A stretch of 64,000 nt of DNA from Bacillus sp. FJAT-27225 (GTDB lineage: Bacteria; Bacillota; Bacilli; Bacillales; Cytobacillaceae): positions 1,123,971 through 1,187,970 of the forward strand of contig NZ_MAYU01000001.1 in NCBI RefSeq assembly GCF_001685025.1, in the 5' to 3' direction. The number at the start of each line of letters is the position of its first letter. Position 1 is the first letter of the stretch. The position numbers and the translations under genes are program-made. The notes beneath the pieces were generated by a model that was given only the letters and a program-made list of their open reading frames with translations, was not told the DNA's origin and ran no database searches. Shown one piece after another: positions 54,335-63,714 of this stretch.

Positions 54335-55954
54335 TTAACAAAAATCTAAAAGCGTTATTTTACGATCGTTATTTTTTTCAAAGACAACTTCTCCGCCAAT
54401 TATCGTCATCACTGCCTCGGTTTCCCCAAGTGTCTCTTTAGGTATGGAAAACAGGTTCCGGTCTAAAATCGTAAAATCAGCAAGGTTTCCCTTCTTTATT
54501 TCGCCACGGTTCTGTTCATGGCTTGCTGCATATGCACTCCCCTTTGTGAAGAGGCTCACCGCTTCATATACGGACAATGCCTGGTTTTGCCCATACACTT
54601 TTCCGCCAGCCATTCTGTTGACGGCTGCATCGATGGCCTGATACGGATTTGGATACTCGATTGGGGCGTCTGAACCTCCCGAGCAGGCAATTCCCTTATC
54701 AAGCAATGTTTTCCATGCATACGCATGCTCAAGCCTTTCGCTTCCAATCCTGTCAATTACCCACGGGAAATCCGATTGCAGAAATGCCGGCTGGAGATCC
54801 AGAACGACTGGCAACCGTGCTGCCCGTTCAATCAAATCCTCTCTAAGAATTTGTGCATGAATCAGCCGATCCCGGCCAGGGCCATTTAACGGATTAGCCT
54901 CAATGGCATCCAGGCAATATTCAAATGCCAAGTCACCGATTGCATGAATAGCGACGGGCATATTGTATTTTCTTGCCTTTCCGACAAGCTCTGACAGCTC
55001 TTCCCTTGAAAAAATCGCCACTCCGCTCGTGGAAGGTTCGTCAGCGTATGGCTCACTTAACAAGGCAGTCCTTCCGCCAAGGGCACCATCTGAAAAAATT
55101 TTCATCGCGCCAAATTCGATCCATTCATTGCCCGATTGAAAAGAATGCCCCGACTCTGCGAAATCGTCAATAACACCATGATGGACAAGCAGATGGGCCC
55201 TGAACCTCAGCCCATCTTGTTCAATCACCCTTTTAAACACACGGAAAGTTTTTTCAAAGCCTCCGTAATAATTCAAATCCTCTGTGTGGACCCCGGTGAT
55301 CCCCAGTTTGTATAAATCATGTATCGATGCCTTCATGGCGCGGAGCAAGTAGTCCTCGGAAGCGGGAGGAATCACTGAGTACAGGAGATCCTGGGCACTG
55401 TCTTTTAATACCCCGGTAATACTTCCGGATTCATCTGCGGAAATAACCCCTCCGGCAGGAACAACTGAATTTTCATCGATACCTGCCGCTTTGAGCGCCA
55501 ATGAGTTAGCAACAACCGCATGTCTGCAGATTCTTTTTAAAAGAACTGGATGATTGGGAGCAATTTCGTCAAGTTCAGCTTTATGTAATGGCCGGGGCTC
55601 TTCCCAAAGGTTTTCATTCCATCCCTCTCCGACTAGCCAGTCTCCTTCTTTTAACCCAAGGGAATAGGCTTTAACAGCTTCAAGCACCTCCTGCCTTGTT
55701 TTACACAAAGACAAATCCAGGCGAATCAGCCTTTCCCCATGGCCTATCAAGTGAATATGGCTGTCCACAATTCCCGGGATCATCGTACAGCCCTGCAAAT
55801 CTATTCTTTTATCGATTTCGTTAGAAAAGGCGGCTTCCAGCTGAGCAACAGTTCCTGTTTCTACAATTCTTCCTTCTTTTGTAAGGACGGCCTCAACCTG
55901 ATGCCCTTCCTCAATCAATGTATAAATTGGTCCTCCATATAGCAGTGTAGCCAT
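54335..55954 (-). CDS. ytcJ: Metal-dependent amidohydrolase YtcJ
   Basis: A 539-residue amidohydrolase of the YtcJ/AF1775 group. The metal motif PGIVDSHIHLIGHG, a Lys-like or acidic site later in LVGEGWNENLW, VAIHAIGD and the Asp in SGGSDAPIEYPNP agree with the family. Substrate unknown; it probably hydrolyses an amide or related bond in the cytoplasm. The second ATG (55952-55954) is 10 nt after GAGGAG and is preferred. It lies between rarD and the acyl-CoA synthetase gene. Confidence 0.92.
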   Translation of the reverse strand: MATLLYGGPIYTLIEEGHQVEAVLTKEGRIVETGTVAQLEAAFSNEIDKRIDLQGCTMIPGIVDSHIHLIGHGERLIRLDLSLCKTRQEVLEAVKAYSLGLKEGDWLVGEGWNENLWEEPRPLHKAELDEIAPNHPVLLKRICRHAVVANSLALKAAGIDENSVVPAGGVISADESGSITGVLKDSAQDLLYSVIPPASEDYLLRAMKASIHDLYKLGITGVHTEDLNYYGGFEKTFRVFKRVIEQDGLRFRAHLLVHHGVIDDFAESGHSFQSGNEWIEFGAMKIFSDGALGGRTALLSEPYADEPSTSGVAIFSREELSELVGKARKYNMPVAIHAIGDLAFEYCLDAIEANPLNGPGRDRLIHAQILREDLIERAARLPVVLDLQPAFLQSDFPWVIDRIGSERLEHAYAWKTLLDKGIACSGGSDAPIEYPNPYQAIDAAVNRMAGGKVYGQNQALSVYEAVSLFTKGSAYAASHEQNRGEIKKGNLADFTILDRNLFSIPKETLGETEAVMTIIGGEVVFEKNNDRKITLLDFC

Positions 55955-56049
55955 TTGTGTCATTCTCCTCTACTCATATCTAAAGCAGGCGGATCTCCGC
56001 CTGCTTTCCATTTTACTATTCATGCCGTGGATATACATAGGCTGAACAT

Positions 56050-57636
56050 CTACTTACTTGCCGCCTGTGCCATCTCCTTCTGCCTTAACTCTATCCTGCG
56101 GATTTTTCCGGAAGTTGTTTTTGGGAGCTCTTCTAGAAACTCAATCTTACGAGGATATTTATAGGGAGCTGTCAGCGCCTTTACATGTTCCTGGAGGTCC
56201 TTAACTAGGCTTTCCTTCTCCGCTTGTGCCTCTTCCTTAAGAACAACAAATGCCTTTACAATGTTTCCCCGTATCTCGTCAGGGCTTGCTACAACAGCAC
56301 ATTCTTTAACTAGCGGATGCTTGACAAGAGCGTCCTCAACCTCAAATGGCCCAATTGTATAACCTGAGCTGATAATAATATCATCTCCACGGCCTTCAAA
56401 CCAAAAGTAGCCGTCTTCATCCTTTTTGGCCTTGTCCCCGGTAATGTAATAATCACCCCTGAATTGCATGGAAGTGCGTTCAGGATCTTTGTAATATTTT
56501 TTAAAAAGTGCAGGGGATTCTACATGGACCGCGATGTCGCCAATCTCCCCGGGCTTGCATGGCTTGCCGTAGTCATCAACGATTTCTACTTTGTTGCCCG
56601 GTGTTGGCTTACCCATTGAGCCGGGTCTCAGTTCCATTTCTTTCGTAATTCCGACAAGAAGGGTGTTTTCAGTCTGTCCGTAACCATCACGCACATCAAC
56701 ATTAAAGTACTTTTTAAACGTATCAATAACTTCCCTGTTTAACGGCTCGCCTGCCGACACAGCACTATGGAGATGGGATAGCTTGTAATCAGAAAGATTC
56801 TCTGCCTTGGCCATCAGCCTGTATTCTGTTGGTGTACAGCATAAAACATTGATTTCATTGCGCTCAAGCAACTGTAAATACTTTACAGGCTCAAATTTAC
56901 CATGATAAACAAAGCCTGTTGCACCCGAGCCGAGAACGGAAAGGAACGGACTCCAAATCCATTTCTGCCAGCCTGGCCCTGCAGTCGCCCATACTTTATC
57001 AGACTCCTGGATACACAGCCAATGTGGTGCTGCCGTTCTTAAATGGGCAAAAGCCCAGCCGTGGGTATGGACGACACCTTTTGGATTTCCGGTCGTACCC
57101 GATGTATAGGACAGGAATGCCATATCATCTTTCATTGTATCAGCCAGTTCCAAAGTGGAAGCGGCTTCCTCCATTTCCCCATCCAGGAATATCCATCCCT
57201 CCGCCTGCTGCCCGACGACGAATTTCAGCATCCCTTCTTTTTGGATATTGCTAAATTCCTTGGCGAATGGGTAATAACTGACAACTGCATTTACATCCCC
57301 ATGGGTGATTCTGTATTGAAGGTCTTTTTCGCGAAGCATTTCAGAGCTTGGTATCACCGCTAGCCCGTTCTTAAGTGCGGCAAGATAAACAATATACGCC
57401 TCGATCAGCCTCGGAATGACGACCAGTACAACATCTCCCTTATCGAGTCCAGCCGCTTTAAAAACATTTCCAGCTTTGTTCACTTGTTCGGCCAATTGTC
57501 CGTATGTAACTTCCTTCCTGTCACCCTCTTCATTTTCCCAAATTAAAGCCTTTCGGTTTGGGTTTTTTTCTATAAATCCTTCAAATTCTGATAAAAGGTT
57601 GTATTTCAGGGGTGCAATTAATTCTTCACGGTTCAT
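56050..57636 (-). CDS. ytcI: Acyl-CoA synthetase (AMP-forming), YtcI/MbcS type
   Basis: An adenylate-forming ligase of 528 residues related to acetyl-CoA synthetase and medium-chain acyl-CoA ligases. The P-loop YTSGTTGNPKGVVHTH, the A5 motif DGYGQTEN, A7 YYITGDKAKKDEDGYFWF and A10 lysine in TTSGKIRR are present. The conserved GPGWQKWIW follows the acetyl-type substrate region. B. subtilis has ytcI at this location. The true substrate is open; short or branched carboxylates are likely. Confidence 0.93.
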   Translation of the reverse strand: MNREELIAPLKYNLLSEFEGFIEKNPNRKALIWENEEGDRKEVTYGQLAEQVNKAGNVFKAAGLDKGDVVLVVIPRLIEAYIVYLAALKNGLAVIPSSEMLREKDLQYRITHGDVNAVVSYYPFAKEFSNIQKEGMLKFVVGQQAEGWIFLDGEMEEAASTLELADTMKDDMAFLSYTSGTTGNPKGVVHTHGWAFAHLRTAAPHWLCIQESDKVWATAGPGWQKWIWSPFLSVLGSGATGFVYHGKFEPVKYLQLLERNEINVLCCTPTEYRLMAKAENLSDYKLSHLHSAVSAGEPLNREVIDTFKKYFNVDVRDGYGQTENTLLVGITKEMELRPGSMGKPTPGNKVEIVDDYGKPCKPGEIGDIAVHVESPALFKKYYKDPERTSMQFRGDYYITGDKAKKDEDGYFWFEGRGDDIIISSGYTIGPFEVEDALVKHPLVKECAVVASPDEIRGNIVKAFVVLKEEAQAEKESLVKDLQEHVKALTAPYKYPRKIEFLEELPKTTSGKIRRIELRQKEMAQAASK

Positions 57637-57792
57637 GTTTATCCCTCCCTTAATGATTCCTGTCCCACTTATTATATATAATTTTTTAAAAATTAGGAAC
57701 GTTTTAGCGAAGGCGTGATTGACTACTGTGGAACATCATTTTGTGAAACAAGAAAATTCGGGTGGTGCCTGGCACTGTTCGCATTCCACACG

Positions 57793-57820
57793 AAAAAGGA
57801 GCGGTTTTACCCGCTCCTTG
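57793..57820 (-). terminator. Terminator of sspA
   Basis: Minus strand AAGGAGCGG, GTAAAA, CCGCTCCTT followed by TTTCG. Confidence 0.82.
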
Positions 57821-57841
57821 TAGCCATAGTATTTAATTTAC

Positions 57842-58045
57842 TTACCTAGAGAAACCGCCGCCAAGTTGTTGTTGAGCCATAGAAACGAGGCGCTTAGTGA
57901 TTTCACCACCTACAGAACCGTTAGCACGTGAAGTAGTTTCTGCACCAAGGTTTACACCGAATTCAGATGCGATTTCAACTTTCATTTGTTGAAGAGCTTG
58001 CTCAGCTTGTGGTACTAGAAGATTGTTGCTGTTGTTGTTTGCCAT
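57842..58045 (-). CDS. sspA: Alpha/beta-type small acid-soluble spore protein
   Basis: SASPs coat and protect spore DNA and are degraded by the Gpr protease at germination. This 67-residue protein has the Gpr cleavage site at E24-I25 in [13 protein letters not shown], and the second conserved motif [15 protein letters not shown]. The ATG follows AAGGAGGTGAAATCAC. It lies between ytcI and thiI, as sspA in B. subtilis. The SigG-type promoter at 58069-58099 supports forespore expression. Confidence 0.96.
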   Translation of the reverse strand: MANNNSNNLLVPQAEQALQQMKVEIASEFGVNLGAETTSRANGSVGGEITKRLVSMAQQQLGGGFSR

Positions 58046-58068
58046 GTGATTTCACCTCCTTGTGAGTA

Positions 58069-58099
58069 TATAATGTGTCATATCACATGGCTTCATTCA
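58069..58099 (-). promoter_or_regulatory. SigG-type promoter of sspA
   Basis: Minus strand TGAATG (58094-58099), 18 bp, CATTATA (58069-58075), matching the SigG pattern TGAATA and CATNNTA. It is 24 bp upstream of the sspA start region. Confidence 0.65.
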
Positions 58100-58164
58100 A
58101 TCAGCTTATTGGTAATTGTTCACAACATTAATCGCATATTTTGGGATCTTCCAGTTACCCCCAA

Positions 58165-59373
58165 TTAGAATAACTCCTCGATTTCCGGGCTTTGCCTGCT
58201 GTACCCCGGGGTTATCCGGATTGTTTCTGTTCCTTCTACAGCCCGCTCCACAAAAGGTTCAAAGTCGATAAAACTTTCATAATAGGCAACCTTGTCCCTT
58301 TTTGGTTTCGTTTTAGGAGAGGCCGGGACGAAGATCGTACAGCAGTCCTCAAATGGCAGGATTGAAATGTCATATGTTCCAATTTCCTGGGCCACTTTAA
58401 TGATTTCCGGCTTATCCTCCGTAATCAGCGGCCGGAGGATAGGGGTATTCGTCACTTCATTAATGGCGTACATACTCTCAAGCGTCTGGCTAGCCACTTG
58501 CCCAAGGCTTTCACCTGTAATAATGGCAAGTCCCTCATTCCGTTCGCGAATTGCATCGGCAATCCTAAGCATAAACCTCCGTGTAGCTGTCATTGAATAA
58601 TTTTCCGGAATCTGTGCCCTTACAGCCTCCTGCAGCTCAGTAAACGGGACGATATGAAGAACGACTTCCCCGCTTACCTCTGCAAGTTTTTCCGAAAGGT
58701 CAATTACCTTTTGCCTTGCGCGCTCACTTGTGTAGGGAGGGCTGTGAAAATGGACAGCTTCAATTTGGACCCCGCGCTTCATCGCCAGGAAACCTGCGAC
58801 CGGGCTGTCTATCCCACCTGAAAGCATAAGCATCGCCTTCCCTCCTGTACCGAGCGGCAACCCTCCAGCTCCCTGTATCGTTTCGCATGATAAATAGGCG
58901 GCTTCACTCCTGATTTCAATCACGAGGTTAATATCAGGGTTTTTCACCTTGACTTTAAGCCCAGGTATGTTCTTTAGCATATGTGCGCCAAATTCCTGGT
59001 TTATGCCATCTGTATCAAGTTCAAAGCTTTTATCGGAACGCTTTGCGGTTATTTTAAAAGTAAGGCCTTCCTCATAGACAGATTGAAGCAGGGAAAGGGC
59101 GGCATCCTTCATGGCGGGGATCTCCTTTTCGACCCGAATCGCCGGGCTGAACGACTGGATCCCAAACACCTTCTTTAGCTTTGCCATCACTTCAATGCTG
59201 TCCTCCCCATTCAAAACAACATACATTCTGTCTCTGTCCGCTTCAATTTTGATTCCCGGGTACTCATTAAGAGCAAGTGAGATATTCTTTCTGAGCATCT
59301 CAACAAATTTGCCGCGGTTGCGCCCTTTTGTTGAAATCTCTCCATAGCGTATTAAAATTCTGTCGTAATACAT
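58165..59373 (-). CDS. thiI: tRNA 4-thiouridine synthase ThiI
   Basis: ThiI inserts sulfur into tRNA (s4U) and is linked to thiamine thiazole formation. The 402-residue protein has an N-terminal ferredoxin-like/THUMP region (about 1-165) and the PP-loop LMLSGGIDSPVAGFL (about 181-195). No C-terminal rhodanese domain is present, the usual Bacillus form. It starts 22 bp inside the iscS 3' end, so the two are translationally coupled, as sulfur donor and acceptor. Confidence 0.96.
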   Translation of the reverse strand: MYYDRILIRYGEISTKGRNRGKFVEMLRKNISLALNEYPGIKIEADRDRMYVVLNGEDSIEVMAKLKKVFGIQSFSPAIRVEKEIPAMKDAALSLLQSVYEEGLTFKITAKRSDKSFELDTDGINQEFGAHMLKNIPGLKVKVKNPDINLVIEIRSEAAYLSCETIQGAGGLPLGTGGKAMLMLSGGIDSPVAGFLAMKRGVQIEAVHFHSPPYTSERARQKVIDLSEKLAEVSGEVVLHIVPFTELQEAVRAQIPENYSMTATRRFMLRIADAIRERNEGLAIITGESLGQVASQTLESMYAINEVTNTPILRPLITEDKPEIIKVAQEIGTYDISILPFEDCCTIFVPASPKTKPKRDKVAYYESFIDFEPFVERAVEGTETIRITPGYSRQSPEIEELF

Positions 59374-60515
59374 GATCTCAAAACCTTTCCCAGCTCGTTG
59401 ACTGTTTTTTCAATTGCCTCAATCACAAAATCCGCTTCCTCTGGCGAATTTTCATATGAAAGGGAAATCCTTGCTGCGCTGCCTGCCAAATTTTCAGGCA
59501 CGCCCATTTCGAGGAGCGTCTTACTCGCGCTTTTTTTCTTGGAAGAACAAGCACTCGTTGTCGAAATGAAAACACCTTTTTCTTCGAGTGCATGCACAAA
59601 CGTTTCTGACTTGATACCCTCTACCGAGAAGTTCAAAATATGGGGAGCTGCCCCTTCGTTTGGAGTATGAATCGTGATTCCTTCTATTTTTTCCAATCCT
59701 TTTCTTAATCTGTTTAAGATGTCAGCCATTGTTTTCGAATTGGACTTTTGTTTTTCAGAAGACATCCGGAGTGCTTTTGCCATTGCTACAATGCCAGCAG
59801 GATTTTCTGTTCCTCCACGCTGGCCTCGTTCCTGGCTTCCCCCTGATAGAAGAGGTTCAAGCTTTACTCCCTTTTTAACAACCAATCCACCAGTGCCTTT
59901 TAAACCGTGAAACTTATGAGCCGAAAACGAATAAAGGCTGACTCCTGCTCTAGTTAGGTCTAGAGGAACTTTTCCTGCTCCCTGGACACCATCAACATGA
60001 AAAAGAATTTTTGGGTAGTTTTTAAGCAAAGAGCCTATTTCATAAATCGGTTGGATTATTCCTACCTCATTATTCACATGCATAATCGAAATTAGGATCG
60101 TTTCATCCGTGATCGCCTTCTCTATATCCACAGGGTTCACCCTGCCGTTACGATCAACTGGTAGAAAAGTAATAGTAAATCCTTGCTTTTGGAGCTGGAG
60201 CAAAGGCTCCCTTACCGAGGGATGTTCAATGGACGATGCAATAATGTGCCGGCCCCTGTTCCTGTATCCATAAGCTGTTCCTTTAATAGCGAGATTATTG
60301 CTTTCCGTTCCGCCTGATGTAAAAAATACTTCAGCCGGTTCACAGCCAATCAAGCCTGCAATTTGGGACCTCGCCTGGGTCATAAGCTTCTCAACCCTGG
60401 CTCCCATTCCATGAAGCGAAGACGGATTTCCAAAGAAATCGGAAGCAACCTTCACATAGGAATCTAGAACCTCCGGATATGGTTTTGTTGTAGCACTGTT
60501 GTCAAAATAAATCAT
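59352..60515 (-). CDS. nifZ: Cysteine desulfurase (NifZ/IscS type)
   Basis: A PLP enzyme that removes sulfur from cysteine. In B. subtilis NifZ serves ThiI. The 387-residue protein has SGGTESNNLAIKG, the PLP lysine in SAHKFHGLKGTGG, and the active-site cysteine in ISTTSACSSKKK. Its end overlaps the start of thiI, indicating a dedicated pair. The start is ATG at 60515, with CGGAGGTTAACGCCA upstream. Confidence 0.95.
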   Translation of the reverse strand: MIYFDNSATTKPYPEVLDSYVKVASDFFGNPSSLHGMGARVEKLMTQARSQIAGLIGCEPAEVFFTSGGTESNNLAIKGTAYGYRNRGRHIIASSIEHPSVREPLLQLQKQGFTITFLPVDRNGRVNPVDIEKAITDETILISIMHVNNEVGIIQPIYEIGSLLKNYPKILFHVDGVQGAGKVPLDLTRAGVSLYSFSAHKFHGLKGTGGLVVKKGVKLEPLLSGGSQERGQRGGTENPAGIVAMAKALRMSSEKQKSNSKTMADILNRLRKGLEKIEGITIHTPNEGAAPHILNFSVEGIKSETFVHALEEKGVFISTTSACSSKKKSASKTLLEMGVPENLAGSAARISLSYENSPEEADFVIEAIEKTVNELGKVLRSCITTEF

Positions 60516-60594
60516 TGGCGTTAACCTCCGGTATTAGTTTCCCATAAACTTCTGTTTTTGATAAAAACGTAGCATGATTATTTAGCGGGAGCAA

Positions 60595-60807
60595 GTAGCA
60601 AAAGCGCAAGCGCCTTCGTGACAGGCAAAGAACGCCTGTCCCTGCGATGATTATTCTAAGGAGCTTTCCTTAGTGGTCATCGCCGTACAAACTGGAGGGG
60701 CTTCGACTGAGATAAAGGAATCACGAAGAGCGATAGCGATTCGATGATGACTTATCGTAGGGAGGAGACCTGAAGTTTGCTAGGCGATAGGCGCTGGAGC
60801 TAGACGT
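60595..60807. repeat. Dispersed repeat family A, copy 3 (reverse orientation)
   Basis: The reverse complement begins GTCTAGCTCCAGCGCC and ends GGCGCTTGCGC, sharing blocks with 1782-2082. B. subtilis has braB near this position (from memory); here the nifZ-ezrA gap holds only the repeat, a single TTATCCACA and the ezrA terminator. Confidence 0.85.
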
Positions 60808-60827
60808 AAACACGCTTAATAAAAAAG

Positions 60828-60836
60828 TTATCCACA
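60828..60836 (+). promoter_or_regulatory. Isolated DnaA box
   Basis: TTATCCACA is a perfect DnaA-box 9-mer just outside repeat A3. No second perfect box lies nearby, so it is at most a titration or regulatory site and not an origin. Confidence 0.35.
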
Positions 60837-60890
60837 GTCGCGAAATTTATAATTTCCTTAACCAGAACAAATCCTGCCTGCATGGCAGAC

Positions 60891-60928
60891 AAAAAAGGAA
60901 CCAGGCGGCAAAACCGCGGTTCCTTTTT
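60891..60928 (-). terminator. Terminator of ezrA
   Basis: Minus strand AAAAAGGAACCGCGG, TTTTG, CCGCCTGGTTCCTTTTTT, directly past the ezrA stop. Confidence 0.88.
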
Positions 60929-60932
60929 CATT

Positions 60933-62621
60933 TTAATCCACAGTAACAAACGTTTCGATTTTTTTGATTGCACCAGGATCAATTTCTTCAATTGAGGTAG
61001 CTGCCTGTTCCAGAGCCGTTTGATAATCGAACTTCCTGAATGACTTCTCAGCCTCAGAAAGGCCTCTTGCAACGGATGGGTATTTGCTGCGGTATCTGTT
61101 GCCATACTGAATGACCTTTTCAGCAAGCCTAACATTCTCCAGCATTTCCTTCGTGGTTGTCGCAAGCTTTTCTATTGTCAGTTCGGCAATTTCAAGATGC
61201 TGTTTGACCGCACCCATATCTAAAGGCTTCTCCTCCAGCTTTTGCCTGACATTGCGGATTGACTCGTTCCCATCCTCAAGAAGGTATATATAGTGCTCCG
61301 GAAGCCCGGGAATATTGCTCCTTGCCACCATTCTTGTTATTTCGGAGACTTTTTTAATAAGCTCTTGCACAGTTTCTCTTGCTTCTATTTCGTCTTTCCT
61401 GAAATCACTCAGCTTTTTTGCAAAAACCTGTTGTTCTTCGCTAAATGCCTCAAGTTCTTGTTTTATTTCGGACAGCTCGGAGCTGATAACAGTTTGTGCT
61501 GTTTCATTCAGCTTTATCTTTTCAAGCAGTATATCGTACCGCTTGACCAGGTCTCCAAGCTTCTTCTCAAGCTTCCGCTGTGAGGCGAAATCTTTTTCAG
61601 TTAAATGGTATGTTTCCTGTATATGGGTGACCTCTGCTTTGATTGCCTCATGATGTTCAATTACCCGGTCAAGGGAATCATTGGATGGATCCTTATGCTG
61701 CAAAATGTATTGTTTCGCCTTTACCTCATTTTCAAGCTGATCCATAAATTGGTCGATTCGATTTTTTAAATCATCAATACCTTGCTCGACTTTCTCAATT
61801 TCCACATTTTCAAGCATTGCCAGATAGCCTTCGAGTTCCTGCCCCATTTTAGCAAGCTCGGATTCAAATTCGAGATGATCAAGATAGTATCCATTTGAAG
61901 CCATATCACGGTACCCTTCGGCCAGTTCGTTAACCTGGGATGGCAGGAGGGATTGGCATTCTATCAGAAGCTGAGGTGTCTTCTCCATCCTCTGCATCAT
62001 ATCCTCAAGGAGCTGTCTGAGGCCAAGGACTAACTCACGAGCCTGAAGATAATCACCATTGTTTGTTTTCTCTTCGAATTCGGTAAATTTAACAGATGCC
62101 TCTTCCAGTATTTCCGCTAATCTTTTTTCGGCTCTGCCGAAGCTGTGCCGGTGCGCAAGCAGTATTTTTTTCGATTCCCTGTAAATTTCGCGCAATTCTT
62201 CTATTTCGCCCCGGTTCTTCTCTTCACTGCCAACTAGCTCGTTTAACTCGGAGAGAATTCGCTTAATTTCTTCTTCGGTTGATTCAAGGATCTCTATGAT
62301 ATTGTGCTTTACTTCCTTCGCTTTGCCAAATCGATACTTATCTATGTATTCCTCACCATCGAAGAGCATTTCTTCTACTTCAGGAAGTTTAACTGTCACA
62401 ATTTCATCCCATTCATTGCGCCAGCGCTCGAATAGTTCTTCTGTCTGCCCTGTCATATTCAACTGCTTGACTTTGGACATCTCAACGAGAACAGGCCTGT
62501 CCATTATATCGAGCTTCCATGCCTCAAGCCTGTCAATTTCTTTATAATGTTTCCGTTTCACAAAATAACCTATTATAAACAATGCAATCGCAAAGAAAAT
62601 GACTCCGATAATGATCTCCAT
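60933..62621 (-). CDS. ezrA: Septation ring formation regulator EzrA
   Basis: EzrA is a membrane-anchored negative regulator of FtsZ ring assembly that also works at the division site. The 562-residue protein has one N-terminal membrane helix (about 3-21) followed by KRKHYKEIDRLEAWK and five spectrin-like, long coiled-coil repeats, with very high Glu/Lys/Leu content. The ATG at 62619-62621 follows AGGGGGATATT. An upstream frame (7 codons) has no ribosome binding site. It lies next to refZ and nifZ; hisJ, expected between ezrA and refZ in B. subtilis (memory), is absent. Confidence 0.96.
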   Translation of the reverse strand: MEIIIGVIFFAIALFIIGYFVKRKHYKEIDRLEAWKLDIMDRPVLVEMSKVKQLNMTGQTEELFERWRNEWDEIVTVKLPEVEEMLFDGEEYIDKYRFGKAKEVKHNIIEILESTEEEIKRILSELNELVGSEEKNRGEIEELREIYRESKKILLAHRHSFGRAEKRLAEILEEASVKFTEFEEKTNNGDYLQARELVLGLRQLLEDMMQRMEKTPQLLIECQSLLPSQVNELAEGYRDMASNGYYLDHLEFESELAKMGQELEGYLAMLENVEIEKVEQGIDDLKNRIDQFMDQLENEVKAKQYILQHKDPSNDSLDRVIEHHEAIKAEVTHIQETYHLTEKDFASQRKLEKKLGDLVKRYDILLEKIKLNETAQTVISSELSEIKQELEAFSEEQQVFAKKLSDFRKDEIEARETVQELIKKVSEITRMVARSNIPGLPEHYIYLLEDGNESIRNVRQKLEEKPLDMGAVKQHLEIAELTIEKLATTTKEMLENVRLAEKVIQYGNRYRSKYPSVARGLSEAEKSFRKFDYQTALEQAATSIEEIDPGAIKKIETFVTVD

Positions 62622-62931
62622 AATATCCCCCTGTTTCCTCAATGAAAGACAGATACTGAATTTTATATAAAAATGCTATTATAGTTAATTTAATGCCTTT
62701 ATGATACCATGGAAGCGACATTTTTTGACGGGATTTTTCATTTTTTTTTGAAAAACTAACGGAAAAAACGCATTTTCACCGAATTGGTTTAAAATGCGCC
62801 TTTAAACAGCTATGTTTATTCAACTACATTGGAGGATGAATTGCAAATGATTTACCGGGAGAAACCACTTGGATTGTTTATATTCCATAAGCAAAAAAAA
62901 GACACCCGGGTGTTTCCCCCGGTGCTGTTAT
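62622..62931. other. Intergenic region between ezrA and refZ
   Basis: No supported gene. It contains the inverted repeat CGCATTTT...AAAATGCG (62769-62798), an isolated GGAGG with a short reading frame (62841 or 62847 to 62939) judged unconvincing, and the refZ terminator (62893-62926). The ezrA promoter presumably lies on the left of this gap; no clear -35/-10 pair was identified. Confidence 0.6.
62893..62926 (-). terminator. Terminator of refZ
   Basis: Minus strand CACCGGG, GGAAA, CACCCGGGTG then TCTTTTTTTT; the stem has a bulge. Confidence 0.75.
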
Positions 62932-63555
62932 TCATATAGCAATTGAGGCTTTATCGCGCGCAATCAGGGATCCATCAACCCAATCAAAAAGCTGATTCAG
63001 GTATTTATCAGCAAAATAGCGTTCATGAGGGAAGACATGAAGCACTTCGGTAATATAATGCGGATTCAGGAACGGCATTGTCACCAGCCCTTTAATTTGA
63101 ATGATCGCATAGGCAATCGATAGGTTGCGGAAAACCCCTTCTTTCATTCCCCGTTCGAGAATGACCTGGAAATAGTACTTTTCTTTTTGGTAGTAAGTAG
63201 ACATAATCTCTCGTACCATCTGGGAATCAAGCGACATCTCTCTTACAATAAATCTGGACATCTGAGTATTTCCGCATTGGAAATACATCAGGTTTTCCAT
63301 TACTTTTTTGAGGCACACATGGGCCCCCATATCGAGTAAAGGTATCGCTGCTTCAATCTGAGCCAGGTATTGTTCGAAGTAAGTAGTTAAGCAATATTCC
63401 AGCAGCCCGTGCTTGTTTTCAAAATAATAAGCAATATTTGCCGGATTCACACCAGCCTTTGAGGCAATATCGCGAATCGAGGTACCTGCAAACCCTTGGG
63501 TATTAAAAAGTGAAACGGCGGCTAGAACAATGGCTTCCCTTTTATTTTTCCGCAT
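62932..63555 (-). CDS. refZ: RefZ, TetR-family forespore/chromosome regulator
   Basis: RefZ (YttP) is a TetR-family DNA-binding protein that helps place the chromosome and FtsZ at polar division in B. subtilis. The N-terminal HTH has TSIRDIASKAGVNPANIAYYFENKHGLLEYCL (about 25-55), and the rest is helical. Length 207 is right. The ATG is preceded by AAGGGAGGCTTGTT. It lies next to ezrA and ytsP, as in B. subtilis. Confidence 0.93.
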   Translation of the reverse strand: MRKNKREAIVLAAVSLFNTQGFAGTSIRDIASKAGVNPANIAYYFENKHGLLEYCLTTYFEQYLAQIEAAIPLLDMGAHVCLKKVMENLMYFQCGNTQMSRFIVREMSLDSQMVREIMSTYYQKEKYYFQVILERGMKEGVFRNLSIAYAIIQIKGLVTMPFLNPHYITEVLHVFPHERYFADKYLNQLFDWVDGSLIARDKASIAI

Positions 63556-63714
63556 AACAAGCCTCCCTTGTGCTCCAAATTGACAAGGACCACTCTAGTA
63601 TTGTTTCTAGCTTTCTTCTGTAACTCCTTTATAAACCTGTCGACACTTTCTCCCCAAGATAAACAATTTCTGATAAAATAGGTTAAATTACATAGAGAAG
63701 AAAGGGGAATAAAT

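Noticed and set aside
60800-61165. Minus-strand frame overlapping the end of ezrA
   Set aside because: It is a shifted frame within ezrA and its terminator; the ezrA frame is clearly coding.
62841-62939. Short plus-strand reading frame after GGAGG (TTG 62841 or ATG 62847)
   Set aside because: It runs through the refZ terminator, is about 30 codons, and has no family resemblance; the GGAGG alone is not enough.
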